Origin: Centrapalus pauciflorus
Taxonomy: Eukaryota > Streptophyta > Magnoliopsida > Asterales > Asteraceae
Assembly: GCA_020465985.1 (NCBI GenBank)
Contig: JAANYP010002046.1
Location: 153,726 to 217,725, forward strand
Length of the DNA stretch: 64,000 nt
Direction of reading: 5' to 3'
A model generated the notes under the pieces. It was not told the DNA's origin. It did no database searches and worked only from the letters and a program-made list of their open reading frames with translations. This document shows, one piece after another, positions 9,782 through 21,505 of the stretch; position 1 is the first letter of the stretch, and every line of letters begins with the position of its first letter. The position numbers were made by a program, and so were the translations under genes.

Positions 9782-11655
9782 TTCATAATAATTATTTGAC
9801 AATATACACTTCTTCTACACTTATTTGATCATTTCCAACACTTATTTGATCATTCACGATAATTATTTGACTATTTACACTTATTGTACAATTATTTCAT
9901 GTGAATGTTGTGTGAATTATCATTTGATAATTCACACAACATTTATAAGTGTTGTGAATGGTTGCTGTATAACGACCATTCACATTACTTAATTGACTAG
10001 TCACGTTACTTAATTGATCATTTAGATTACTTAATTGATTATTCACAACATTTATTTGGTGATTCACAAGAATAACGTTAATATTTAGAATTTCTTCAAT
10101 GCTTATTTGATCATTCACAACACTTCTTTGATCATTCATAGCACTTATTTGTCCATTCACCATTATTCAACACTTATTTGATCAGTCACAACACTTATTT
10201 GATTATTCACATGAATTCATGCTTCTTCTACACTTATTTGATCATTTTATAGGAATTATTTTACCATTCACACTTCTTCTACACTTATTTGATCATTCAC
10301 AACAATTATTTGACTATTTACACTCCTTCTACACTTATTTGATCATTCACAACACTTATTTGATCATTCACAATATTATTTGACCATTCACAATATTTAT
10401 TTGATGATTCACAACACTTATTTTATTATTCACTTGAAATATTTGACCGTTCACAGTATTTATTTGATTATTCACAATAATTATTTGACTATTTACACTT
10501 TTTGTACATTTATTTTATCATCCACAAAAATTAAGTGTTGTGATTGATCAAATAAATATTGTGAATGATCAAATAAATGTTCTGAATGATCAAATAAGTG
10601 TAGAAGATGTGTAAATAGTCAAATAATTATTGTGAATGATGAAATAAATACTGTGAATAGTCAAATAATTTATGTGAATGATCAAATAAGTGTTGTTAAT
10701 GATCAAATAAATACAGTGAATAGTCATATAAATCTTGTGAATGATCCAATAAGTGTTGTGAATGATCAAATAAATGTAGAATAATTATGAATGCTCAAAT
10801 AAGTGTTGTAAATAATCAAATATGTGTAAAAGAAGTGTGAATAGTCAAATAATTTATTTGAATAATCAAGTAAATGTTGTGAATAATCAAATAAAACTGT
10901 GAATGGTCAAATAATTCTTGTAAATGATCAAATAAGTGTTGTGAATAATCAAATAAGTGTAGAAAATTTGTAAATTATCAAATAAGTGTTGTGAATAATC
11001 AAATAAGTGTAGAAGAAGTGTGATTTGTCAAATAATTAATGTGAATGATTAAATAAGTGTTGTGAATAATTAAATAAATACAGTGAATGGTCAAATAATT
11101 CTTTTGAATGATCAAATAAGTGTTGTGAATGATCAAGTAAGTGTAGAATAATTATGAATGGTCAAATAAGTGTTGTGAATGATCAAATAATTGTAGAAGA
11201 AATGTGAATGGTCAACTAATTCTTGTGAATGATCAAATAAGTGTTGTGAATAATTAAATAAGTTTATAAGAAGTGTAAATAGTCAAATAATATGATCAAA
11301 TTAATACTGTGAATGGTCATATGATTCTTATGAATGATAAATTAAGTGTTGTGAATGATCAAATAACTGCTGTGAATGGTCAAATAATTCTTGTGAATGA
11401 TCAAATAAATGTTGAAAAATTGTGAATGGTCAAATAAGTGTTGTAAATGATAAAATAAGTGTTGTGAATGATCAAATAAGTGTATAAGAATTGTAAATAG
11501 TTAAATAATTGTTGTGAATGATCAAATAAGTGGTGTGATGATCAAATAAGTGTTGTAAATGATCAAATAAGTAATGTGAATGATCAATTAAGTAATGTGA
11601 ATTATCATTTTATAAGTTTTGTGGATGATCACTGCAATTACGAAATACCTTTCTA
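9782..11655. repeat. 21-bp minisatellite forming a large foldback (reverse then forward orientation)
   Basis: From 9782 to about 10525 the repeat reads acacttatttgatcattcac; from about 10535 to 11650 it reads gtgaatgatcaaataagtgt, its complement. Around the switch (10440-10660) the two sides pair with the same order of variants (for example gtgtaaatagtcaaataatt), so this is a true inverted duplication and not just a change of array strand. Copies are diverged, with recurrent longer variants containing gtagaagaagtgtg. The 88-codon open stretch at 9897-10163 is repeat-encoded N/V-rich sequence, not a gene. Confidence 0.7.
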
Positions 11656-11779
11656 GGTAAAAAAAAGAGGGACTCACATGAAATTTTTAATTTTTGAACA
11701 CTACCATTGTTTTTTTTAATCTTGTGTTTTTGGAAGGGTACCTTTGGTACACTTAAGTTTCATCGGAACTTTTTTGAAG

Positions 11780-11781
<2 letters not shown>
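11656..11781. other. Unassigned AT-rich spacer
   Basis: About 125 bases between the minisatellite and the AT tract. I see no ORF or repeat in it. Confidence 0.5.

Positions 11782-11827
<46 letters not shown>
11782..11827. repeat. (AT)n microsatellite at the insertion point of element B
   Basis: About 23 consecutive AT units directly abut the TGTTAGGCAC start of the 5' LTR of element B. The element inserted in or beside this tract, so its target duplication cannot be distinguished on this side. Confidence 0.9.
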
Positions 11828-11831
<4 letters not shown>

Positions 11832-12815
11832 AGGCACAAAAAGGCCTCAGTCAAACCTGCTCTACATCTTAGGGGGAGACTTTTAATAAAACCTGTTTTA
11901 TTGAAACCTGAAAAGTGATTTGCAATATAAGTCAAAGTTGTTTACCCTGTTGCATTAGTTGCAACTAAGGCAGATTGTCCAAGCTGTTCTATCTGCTGAA
12001 CAGACTGGACATAAACTGTCTACGTTGCTCTATTCTGTTGAGCAACTTGGACAAATTCTAAGTATTCTGTTCTTTGTGAACAGGCTAAACACTTTATGGA
12101 ATATGTTTCCAAGTCCTCATGTATTGTTTTAGACTACAAGATCAGTTTTCAAAGTCGAAGACAAAGTGGAAAACAAAAGATGCAAAAGCTGCCTACGCTG
12201 TTCTGTTACGTAAAGACAAAGTGGATATATGAAATGGGTGACAAACCATTTCTTGTATTAAAATGGCCTTAACCAAAGAAGAAAGATGCAAAGTTGACAT
12301 TCCTCTTTTGGTTAAAGACTTCTGCAACAGAGACAAAAGTTGTTTTGTCTTTTTGGAAAGACATCCCACTATCTCATCGTCCAATGAATAAGCTTCACTG
12401 AGATTCTCAGTGAGAGTATAAAAGGACGCTTCTAAGGATTGTGAGATAACCAAGAGTGAGAAATTCAGATCGTGCATTGAAGTGTGTTTTTCCATGCATG
12501 CAAGTTTGCTTGAATAAAACAGTAACGCGTGTCCAAGATGGTCTTATTCAAGCTGTCCATCTGTGTATTGTAAACTGTGAGTTCATCTCAGTGTGTGTCG
12601 TCATTGTATCTAGTCTTAGTGTGTCTTAGATTAGTTAAACATCTGTTGTCTCTGTCATCTCAGCTTGAACATTTCCGCAGTCAAGCTTGTTTGTAATTAA
12701 CACTTGTTAATAATATACATAAACATTGAGAAAAGAGTGTTGAATTTTAATTAGTTGTATTCACCCCCCTCTACAGCTTAGAACAATACACTAGGGAAAC
12801 CTTTTGGGACCTAAA
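11828..12815 (+). repeat. 5' LTR of element B
   Basis: It starts TGTTAGGCACAAAAAGGCC, matching TGTTGGGCACAAAAAGGCC at 34630, and runs to just before the PBS at 12818. The exact 3' end is uncertain by a few bases (the sequence before the PBS is gggacctaaaac), or it could be as early as gaaca at 12785. Compared with the 3' copy it lacks a segment of about 50 bp near 11895 and one of about 55 bp near 12335. The 100-codon antisense ORF at 12193-12495 lies wholly inside the LTR and is not a gene. Confidence 0.85.
12381..12426 (+). promoter_or_regulatory. Core promoter of LTR B: CCAAT, 19-bp palindrome, TATA box
   Basis: CCAAT (12381-12385) is followed by tcactgaga-t-tctcagtga (12395-12413), a perfect inverted repeat with 9-bp arms, and by TATAAAAGGA (12417-12426). 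The same arrangement is kept in the 3' LTR (35277-35323) despite overall LTR divergence. Transcription would start roughly 30 bases further on. Confidence 0.7.
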
Positions 12816-12817
12816 AC

Positions 12818-12830
12818 TGGTATCAGAGCA
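12818..12830 (+). other. Primer binding site of element B
   Basis: TGGTATCAGAGCA is complementary to the 3' end of plant initiator methionine tRNA and is placed a few bases inside the 5' LTR. Confidence 0.9.
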
Positions 12831-12877
12831 GATAGAGTGTGTGTTAACTCTAGATCTCTCATTCTCCCTACTTTCCC

Positions 12878-15635
12878 ATGGACAACAGTGCTGCGAGTTC
12901 CTCCTCTTACTATGACAATGGTTCTATGGCCAAACCTCCCAAGTTTAATCATCAAAACTTCTCTGGTTGGAAGTGCAGAATGATGCTCTACTTAGAGATT
13001 CTGGATGTACAACTGCCAGAGATAGTAATGGAGGGTTCATATGTGCCAACCTCTGTTACTATTATTACTTTTGCTGTTGAAGGAGCTGCCCCTGAGATCA
13101 AAACATTTGAGAAGGCAAAGGTCAATGGTCTGATGAAGACAAAAGCTTGGTTGTTCTTGATGCAAAAGCCAGGAACAACGTGGTCATTTCTCTTCCTTAT
13201 GATGTGTTCAAACAGGTTGAGAAAATGAAGACTGCAAAGGAGATGTGAGATACTTTGTGTACCGTCTATGATGGTCCCACTATCACACTGGATAATAGGA
13301 TCAACAATCTTGTTAGACAGTATGAACTCTTCTTTGCAAAGCCAAAGAGTCTCTCACAGAAACCTATACCAGGTTCACTGCTCTAATTAATGATCTCAAA
13401 GCTGTTAGGATCACTAAGGACAGCTTGACTCTGGTGAACAAGTTCTTGGACATTCGGCCTGAAGAATGGAATTATTTTTCTACTATCTTAAGAAATTCAG
13501 GCACCATAAAAAGTATGGATCTTGTAAATCTCTATGGATCTTTACTAAATGATGAAAAGTCAAGGCAACAGAAGAGAAATGCCTTGGAGATGTCCAAAAG
13601 AGGTGCTGCCTTAGTGGCCAGTGTGAGACAACCTGCTGGTCAGATGTCTGATGTGTTCACCCAACCTGATCAACAGGCTAATGATGAAAGGGAAGAAATG
13701 TCTGAAGAGGAAGACCGTTATGATCTTGCTGAACTAGATGATAAGCAAATGATTGCAATGCTTGTCAAGAAGTTCAACAAGAAGAGGTTTGGTGGAAGAA
13801 TGCTGCAGAAGAAGTCAGATGCCATAAAAAGAAGGCATTTGATAAAACTAAGGTTGAGTGCTTTAAATGTGCCAAAACTGGCCATATAGCTGCTGACTGT
13901 GTGTCTAAAGCTGTTGCTAAATCATCCAAACCATACAAGACAAATAGGGACGATGGCTACAGGGTTAAGTACCTAATGGCCATGGCTAAGCTGAGGAAGT
14001 TGGAAGACTTAGTGGCTTCCATCAAGCAAAAGGGACTCATGGCTGAGACATGTGATTGGGAGGAATCTGACTCATTCTCAGATGAAGAAGATAACAACTG
14101 TCTGTTGGCCAACACTGATTTCCCATCAACAAGCAACTTCAAACAAGACCTGGCTGAAGCTGAAGCTCTCAGCAGCCTAGAGAACTGGAACCCAACAATG
14201 ATGTATAAGGTACAAAATTTTATGGCTTACAGTTCTGATGAAAAAGTTAAAATGTTTGAATATCTGCTTGTTGATCTAAAAGCTGCTATTGAGAAGCATA
14301 ATGTTTTGTTGTCTGAAATCTCCAAGCTAAAAACAGATCTTGAAATAAAAACTAGTAAACTGGACAACTTCCATTGGTTGGAAACTGAACTTGATGAATT
14401 AAAACACATAAATTCTATTTTATTAGAAGAAAAGAGGGAAACAGACACAAAACATGCAAAGCTTCAAAAGATTGTTGACTCTTGGTGCCAATCTGCACAA
14501 GAAGTCAGCCATTGTATCAGTCAACAGATCCCTGCTCAAATCCAAGCCTATGTTGGAGGGGATCTTGACAAAACAGCTTCAATTGTTGAGATAAATAATC
14601 TGGAAAAAGACTTATCCACTCTTGGTGTGCTTCCAAGTACCTTCCTTCAGAAAGTAAATGGTAAGCTAGTCTCAACAAATAGGTTCGTCAGGCCTCAAAA
14701 CACTAACAACTTATGTGAAAAAGCTCCAAAAACTATTGATGGAATGTGTTCTCCATCAAATTAGTATGCTAAGTGCTCTGTTGGTTCACATAAGTAAAAG
14801 AAGGGAAAAAAAAACTCAAGCTGTAGCTCTGGATACCAAACCTGTTAACAAGACAGGATCTGGGTTTAAAGCTGATGGTAAGAGACCTGTTAATCCCTCT
14901 GATGTTGATCTTTTTGAGAAAAAGTTTTCAAAAGGGAAGCAGCCTACTTTCAACAGGGGTAAGTCCTATGTTGAGAGTAAATCTGCTGTGATTTCAATAA
15001 AATATTTAAATCATAGTTGAAAATTGGTTATAAATGAAGGTAAGTCTTTCAAAACCAAAAGCAGTGATTATGTTGATATGCAACATCCATCACATCACAG
15101 TAAGGGCAAAGGCAAAGCCATTGCTCAACCTGAGAGATTTGGGAATAAGTTTTCCAAACCACTGGAAGGTCAAAGGCCAATCAAACGTCCTGTATTTGAT
15201 ATCTGTCCTCCTAAAAAGAGGAAATAGGATACTGGTAAAGCTGTTACCATTGAGCCTTCCACCCAAAGTGTTGATTCTTCCAAAAATAGTAATAAGTTTG
15301 CTAAACCTGCTGAAAAGATCAACAAAAATGATTCAGAATGTGTTTCTGGAAGTACTTCTTCCAAAAAGGCCAAAAAGAGAAAATGTTATAAATGTGGGAA
15401 GAAAACACATATGGCCAAAGATTGTCCAGAAACTGAGGACATGAGGCCTGTTGACTCTGCTAGTTCCATCATTGCAAAAACATGCAGTGTTGGAAGTAAT
15501 ATGGTCAATGAGGATAGTATCCAAGCTGATACAATCCAAATAGGGAATATTAGTCTGGATATCATTGGCCCATCAACAAATGTTGATGAAGTAGGAGAAC
15601 TCATCCCTATGATGAGTTCCCCTAAAAATGACTAA
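12878..15635 (+). pseudogene. gag of element B (frameshifted)
   Basis: This is the capsid/nucleocapsid precursor. It starts at Met 12878 (MDNSAASSSSYYDNG) with a capsid domain containing FSGWKCRMMLYLE. Pieces follow at 12878-13228, 13425-13889, 13901-14764, about 14770-15230 and 15240-15635, in changing frames. The first zinc knuckle CFKCAKTGHIAADC lies at 13859-13900, just past a frameshift. A coiled-coil-like segment (about 14230-14470, with IEKHNVLLSEISKLKTDLEI) follows. A second knuckle CYKCGKKTHMAKDC lies at 15384-15425. Two knuckles on either side of a coiled coil match gag of element D. The ORF ends with TAA at 15633-15635, embedded in a branch-site-like CTAAT. Confidence 0.82.
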
Positions 15636-15658
15636 TATTTTCCCATCACACTCTGCAG
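15631..15658 (+). promoter_or_regulatory. Splice-acceptor-like junction between gag and pol of B
   Basis: The gag stop TAA is part of actaat, followed by a pyrimidine-rich stretch and ctctgcag ending at 15658. The distance from the branch-like A (15635) to the AG is 23 bases. Protease begins directly after it, in a different frame from gag. Element D has the same layout at 60243-60268. Splicing is inference; no transcript evidence is available here. Confidence 0.4.
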
Positions 15659-16204
15659 GTCAAAGAACCATCCCAGGTTTGGTACTTGGACAGCGGTTGC
15701 TCAGGGCACATGACAGGTTGTAAGAATTTGCTGAGTGATCTCAGGCCTGAAAAAGGGCCAAAAGTCACCTTTAGTGACAATATACAGGGATCCACAGAAG
15801 GATATGGAACTCTTAAAGCTAGTGCTGCAATATTCAAAAGAGCAACCTATGTGTCTGGGCTGAAACACAATCTTGTAAGCATAAGTCAACTATGTGATGC
15901 TGGTTACAATGTTAACTTTGATGAGCACCTGGGTTACAAATTGGATTCCCAAGGAAAAGTTGAGCTGTGTGTACAACGAAAGAAGGGTGTATATGTTGTG
16001 GACATGAAATCTGCTGATCCCACAACTGAAACCTGCTTTATCTCCAGAAGCAATGCAGACCTGAACTGGTTATGGCACAAAAGGCTATCACACCTGAACT
16101 TCGAGAATATCAACAAACTCTGTAAGAAAGAGTTGGTAACAGGTTTGCCTTCTATAACCTTTGTTAAGGATAAACTCTGCACAGCTTGTGAGAAAGGAAA
16201 GTAG
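15659..16204 (+). pseudogene. Protease and gag-pre-integrase domain of element B
   Basis: WYLDSGCSGHMT with the D-S-G active site lies at about 15680-15715. The zinc-binding module of integrase follows: WHKRLSHLNFENI (about 16073-16110) and CTACEKGK (about 16180-16203), with all four H/C ligands present. The frame then ends at a TAG (16202-16204) where the sequence should continue into the integrase core, so the segment is open but cut off from the rest. Confidence 0.85.
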
Positions 16205-17641
16205 AGAAAAACATCTTTTAAATCTAAGCATAATTTCTCTATTGATACTCCTATGTTCTTAATCTACATGGACTTGTTTGGTCCAGTCAGTGTCCCAAGT
16301 CTAGGAGGTAGAAGATACACTCTAGTAATGGTTGATGAGTTCTCCAGGTTTACATGGGTGATCTTTCTGAAGAGCAAAGGAGAGGCTGCTAGAGAAATCA
16401 TTGGATTTATCAAAAATATGGAGATGCTGAACTCTGCTCAAGTTAAGCAGCTTAGAAGTGATCATGGTATTAAATTCAGAAACAGTACACTTGAAGACTT
16501 CTGGAAGAAAGAGGAATTTCACAAAACTTTTCAGCTGTAAGAACTCCACAACAAAATGGAGTTGCTGAAAGGAGAAACAGAACTCTCATTGAAGCTGCTA
16601 GAACCATGTTGTGTGCATCAGGTTTTACCTTCATCATTCTGGGCTGAAGCTGTCAACACTGCCTGCTTCACCCAAAACAGATCCTTGGAGATAAAAAGGT
16701 TCAACAAGACTCCCTATGAGTTAATCAAAGGGAGAAGGCCAAATATTAGCTATTTCCATATGTTTGGATGTCCCTGCTTCAATCTAAATCAAAGGGACCA
16801 GCTGGAAAAATTAGAACCCAAATCCGATGAAGGTGTGTTTGTTGGATATTCTGTTATCTCCAAAGCCTATAGAGTATTCAACTTCAAAAGAAAGGTGATA
16901 GTTGAATCTATCAATGTCACCTTTGAGGAGTCTAGGAGTGCTTCCACCAAAGCTGTTCCTGAATCAGTTTCAGGAGAGTTCAGCTTTGATGATCTCGTGC
17001 ATTCGATTAATGAAGAAAAGGACTCAAAAGCTTCCACTACACCCAGAGTGGAACCTGTTAACCACAATGGACATGATGATGACTATGTTGATACACCCTG
17101 TGTGAATAAGTGTACTGACATAATTACAACACCATTACCTGAACCAATCAATGCTGATTATCCTGGATCCTCTGCTGATTTGTTCAACAATGGAGAGTCA
17201 TGTTCAATAAGTGAACAGGCTCAAGATAACAGTGTGTCTGAAAATCTTGAAAGCTGCTCAACAGGACCTGTTGAAGATGCAAATGAATTAGTAGAATCTT
17301 CATTGAGACAAGATCCTAAGTGGATCAAGTGTCACCCAAAAAATCAAATAATTGATGACATCAACAAAGGGGTGCAAACAAGATGGGACAACTTAGGAAA
17401 CTTTTGTATATTTTCTAGCTTTGTGTTCCTGATGGAGCCTAAGAAAGTGGTTGAAGCACTGAAAGATGCCAATTGGATCACTGCCATGCAAGAAGAGCTC
17501 AATCAGTTTGAGAAAAACAAAGTATGGAAGCTGGTCCCTCCTCCTAAAGATAAAACAATAATTGGCACCAAATGGGTTTTCATGAACAAAATGGATGAGC
17601 ATGGTCATGTTATTAGAAATAAGGCAAGACTGGTTGCTTAA
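16205..17641 (+). pseudogene. Integrase core and linker of element B (broken)
   Basis: 16253-16540 holds the first catalytic Asp (YMDLFGP) and VDEFSRFTWVIFL. The second motif reads RSDHGIKF instead of the usual DNG. A frameshift near 16540-16556 falls just before the catalytic Glu block (QQNGVAERRN). 16556-17641 then continues through FWAEAVNTACF, GCPCF and VGYSVISKAYRVFN into the acidic linker, the HPKNQIIDDI block, and the start of RT (MQEELNQFEKNKVWKLVPPP, GTKWVF, NKARLVA), where a stop TAA follows at 17639. Confidence 0.85.
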
Positions 17642-18966
17642 GGATACAGACTGGAAAAAGGCATTGACTATGATGAAACATTTGCTCCAGTGGCCAGGTT
17701 AGAGGCAATTTGTTTGTTTCTAGCCTACGCTGCCCATAAGAGTATGAAGGTATATCAAATGGATGTAAAGAGTGCATTTTTGAATGGCAAGCTGCAAGAA
17801 GAAGTGTATGCCAAGAAGCCTCCAGGTTTTGAAAATGAACATCACCCAGGTTTTGTCTATAAGTTGGACAAAGCCCTCTATGGTCTACAACAAGCTCCTA
17901 GAGCCTGGTATGACACTCTAACTGATTTATTTATGGGCAATGGTTATTCCAGAGGTAAAGTGGATACCACATTGTTCATAAAAGAAAGTGAAGTCTGATA
18001 TTATGCTTGTTCAAATTTATGTGGATGACATAATATTTGGTTCTACTAATGAGCAGTTATGCAACAATTTTTCACTACTCATGAAATCAAAATATGAAAT
18101 GAGTATGATGGGAGAACTTACTTTCTATCTAGGATTAAAGGTTAAACAAACCTAAAATGGAATTTTCATAAATCAAAGAAAGTACACTTTAGATCTTTTA
18201 AAAAGGTTTAAATTATATCAAATTTCTCCTATCAAAACCCCAATGACAACTAATGTAAAGTTGGATGCTGATGCCAGTGGCAAAGCTGTTTCAGTAACAG
18301 CTTTCAGAGGCATGATTGGTGGCTTGCTATATTTAACTGCTAGTAGACCAGATATTATGTTTGCGACCTGTTTATGTGCCAGGTTTCAAGCTGATCCTAA
18401 GGAATCACATCTAGCTGCTGTAAAAGGAATCTTCAGATACCTTAAGGGTACACCAGGTTTGGGTCTTTGGAATCCCAAAGACTCAAGTCTTGAGCTATCA
18501 GGATACTCAGATTCTGATTTTGCAGGCTGCAGGCTAGACAGAAAAAGCACAGCAGGTGGATGTCAACTCCTTGGTGGTAAGTTGATCAGTTGGTGTAGCA
18601 AGAAGTAGAACTCAGTTTCTTCTTCTACTGCTGAAGCTGAGTATATTGCTGCTGGAAGCTGCTGTGGGCAGATTCTGTGGATGCAGCATCACCTTGAAGA
18701 CTATGGACTTGTATAAAGGAAGATTCCTATTCTGTGTGATAATACAAGTGTTATAAGCTATCTCCAACAATCCAGTTTTTCATTCCAGAACAAAGCATAT
18801 AGAAGTCAGACATCATTTTATCAGGGATCACATCCAGAAAGGTGATATGGAGGTAAATTTTATTTCCACAGATGAACAGCTTGCAGACATTTTCACCAAG
18901 CCTCTTGATGAAAACAAGTTTAATTATCTTGTAAGCAAGCTGGGCATGTTAAATAAAAGTGACTAA
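17642..18966 (+). pseudogene. Reverse transcriptase and RNase H of element B (broken)
   Basis: RT continues with DVKSAFLNGKL, ALYGLQQAPRAWYD and the catalytic YVDD (18019-18030, intact), with a frameshift near 17990 and stops near 18150. RNase H follows (18243-18608: GGLLYLTASRPDIMF, YSDSDFAGC), then a TAG near 18606 and decayed remains of the C-terminal block (SSTAEAEYIAA, HSRTKHIEV). The final codons read KLGMLNKSD before a TAA ending at 18966. The product would have copied element RNA into cDNA. Confidence 0.87.
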
Positions 18967-19036
18967 GTGTCCTTAATGTTCTAAGGCATTCTATGCCCCA
19001 AACTGCTAAAGTTATCAGAACAGCTTAGACAGAACA
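18967..19036 (+). other. Spacer after pol of element B, up to the gypsy insertion
   Basis: Short non-coding stretch between pol and the accessory ORF, ending cagaaca. The last five bases (gaaca, 19032-19036) are the target-site duplication of element G. Confidence 0.7.
19032..19036. other. Target-site duplication of G, left copy
   Basis: GAACA, directly repeated at 29522-29526. A 5-bp duplication is usual for LTR retrotransposon integrases. Confidence 0.9.
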
Positions 19037-21472
19037 TGTCACACCCCGCTACCCCGGTTGGCAACGAAGCGTGACGTCGCGGAAGCGTGACCATAATCAT
19101 AATGAACGACCACTATATGGACGTTTTCAAAAATACATCGATATAACCTTAAAAGGTAGAAACGTTTTACATAACCCGTAAATAATAAAGAGTAGTTCGC
19201 AAGGTACAGAGATTTGAATACATAATTAAATTATCCAAAATAATGCAAATAAATCTCCGACGGTTTGAAAAAGAATGCGACTCCTTAAGTGCGGAAGCTT
19301 GAAAGTGGTTACTTCTGAAGGCATACTTGCCTTAATTACCTGAAAATACATGCTAAAATACGTCAACAAAAAATTGTTGGTGAGCTCATAGGTTTACGCG
19401 AAAAGACCAGTTGTATGGACATTATCAGATGAGTTGAATTTATAAAATCATAAATTCCGTGTATGTATTACATAAACCATCATGCAACCGAAGCTTAATT
19501 AGAATGAGTTTGCCCTGTGCAGTATTCCCATACGTAATACCGTGTGTTGAATATATATGCACTCGCTGTTAGCCGAACCGAGCTAACACGAATGGGGGAC
19601 ATGACTCCCAATAGATCTATCCACAATATACTCGCGCTTACAAATAAATGCAATTAACGGTTCATGATATAAGGGCTGATGGAATCCGAACATGTAATAC
19701 ATATAAGAAATAAACAGTTTTGATGTCCATATAAAAAACAGTGCATGTATTTCCACCCCAATAGATAGTGAAAAATAGGGGCTATGAAGACTCACCGAAC
19801 TTGTGATGGCAAAACGACGCGCAAAAATGCAAAAGTGCGTTGTTTGATGGGTGATGAAACCGGAGGTGTTTAACCGAGTCCTAAATGATGATAAGGACTT
19901 AATATCACTAATATATGATAATATGTATATTTATAGATTTTTATGTCTTAAATCACCCAACATTACAAGTTTATAAATAAGATTTGCTTAAAACGTCAAG
20001 TTTATATATATATAATTTTCCAGCTTTTTCGGAGGTTTTTCGGCCTACTTTGAGGCTGTTTTTGACCAAGCTCCAAAATGTTTTAGACTTTGGTTTTCTA
20101 GGATATTAAACTACTATATACAAAGGATTTTTAGAATCAAGAACGGCCATTTTTCGAGTTGTTTAGGTTGGTGAAAAATCTCGTTAAAAACGCTATGTTG
20201 GCCATTTTTGAGCTGTCAAACTTTCGGTTTCTCAAATAATTTCTGGAGGTCTTAAACTTCAAAATAAATTATGAAAAATTGCAGATCTATAGTTAAGACA
20301 TAGATCTAACTTTTGAGACAAGAATCAACTAATATCGTTGGGTTATGAATTAGTTATGATTTTTCAAAGTCGATACAAAAATTCTGCCGAAATTCCGTAG
20401 TTTATAAATTTAAAACAACTTATGATTCTTGTTGTTTATTTAAAGACAACTTGTTTAAAAGCCATAATAGTTATAAAAACACATATATATCACATGTTTT
20501 CATAATATTAACACTTTTATAATGTGTTCATATATTCATAAACACATTTAAAGAAACAACTTAAAAATAAAACTAGAAACTTATAAACTTGAGTTTTTAT
20601 GAAACTTGTTGTTGTTGGTGATTATATATATTATGCAAGACTTATATAAACATAAATATATGATGAAATAAGTTAGTATTTACTTACTTTGATGTATTTG
20701 GAGTATGAAATTGAGAAGAAGTTGGAACTCTTGCAAGATTTGAACCAAGAAAACTTGAAGTTCACCAAGAACACTTGAATTTCACCAAGAACACTTGAAT
20801 GAAAATGTTTGTAGTGTGTGTGTGTGTGGGATCCGGTTTTGAGAGGAGATAAAGAGATATTTTGGTGTGAAAATAATGAAAAGGAAGCCCTCTATTTATA
20901 GGCAAAGTCTTGGTCTTTCAAATGGAGGTGGAGTGTAAGATCATGTTGAAATGAAAGGAGAATGGGGTGTGAAAGATTTGATTATGAAAGGTTATGGAGT
21001 TGGGAAATAAAAAATTGAAATCAAATCTTGGGTAGTACTACCCTATGACCAGATTTTTATGGATTATTTTCATGTATTTATATATATATTTTTTTGTATA
21101 AAAGTATTTAGAATGTATTCTTGTATTTCCCTTTTCTTGTAAATTCAAAAATACTTTTGAATGCATTGTTTTAATGAATTGTTTTAGTCTTGCATAATTA
21201 ATGTTAAGTAATTGTATTAGTGTATGATTAGTGTCACTAATCATAATTTAATTATGTACTTAGTTGAATTAATCCCTCATAGCGTAAATCGATCGGATTA
21301 ATTGATTTTCCGATTCATCGCACTGATGAATTTGATTCTAATTGAGTTGAATTTTCTAATAAACCTTGTTAATCACTTGATTAATTTCTAATGACCACTG
21401 ATTAGACTATAATTGACTATTAAATGTAGACTAGGTCATTATTGCTAACCTGGTTTAGTGCCAGATGTTACA
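19037..21472 (-). repeat. 3' LTR of element G
   Basis: 2436 bp. Read on the minus strand it starts TGTAACATCTGGC and ends GGGGTGTGACA. A TATA-like TATAAATAG lies at 20892-20900. The 70-codon antisense ORF at 19583-19795 is duplicated in the other LTR and is not a gene. The (TG)n tract near 20814-20828 and the triple aagaacacttgaa-type repeat (about 20745-20800) are internal LTR features. Confidence 0.95.
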
Positions 21473-21484
21473 GTCTCCCCCTGT
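21473..21484 (-). other. Polypurine tract of element G
   Basis: The minus strand reads ACAGGGGGAGAC directly before the 3' LTR. It is the plus-strand DNA primer site. The gag-pol stop lies only about 20 bases upstream. Confidence 0.85.
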
Positions 21485-21505
21485 TAAGGGAATTTCGTCC
21501 CGAAA

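Noticed and set aside
9782..11655. Regularly repeated 20-21 bp words, considered as a CRISPR-like array
   Set aside because: There are no constant-length unique spacers, the repeats are diverged and occur in both orientations, and the context is a plant genome. It is a minisatellite.
12193..12495. 100-codon minus-strand ORF, with a relative at 35219-35419
   Set aside because: It lies wholly within the LTR of B, antisense to the LTR promoter; the second copy is simply the other LTR.
19583..19795. 70-codon ORF repeated identically at 27644-27856
   Set aside because: Both lie at the same place in the two LTRs of G. The repeat reflects the LTR pair, not a gene family.
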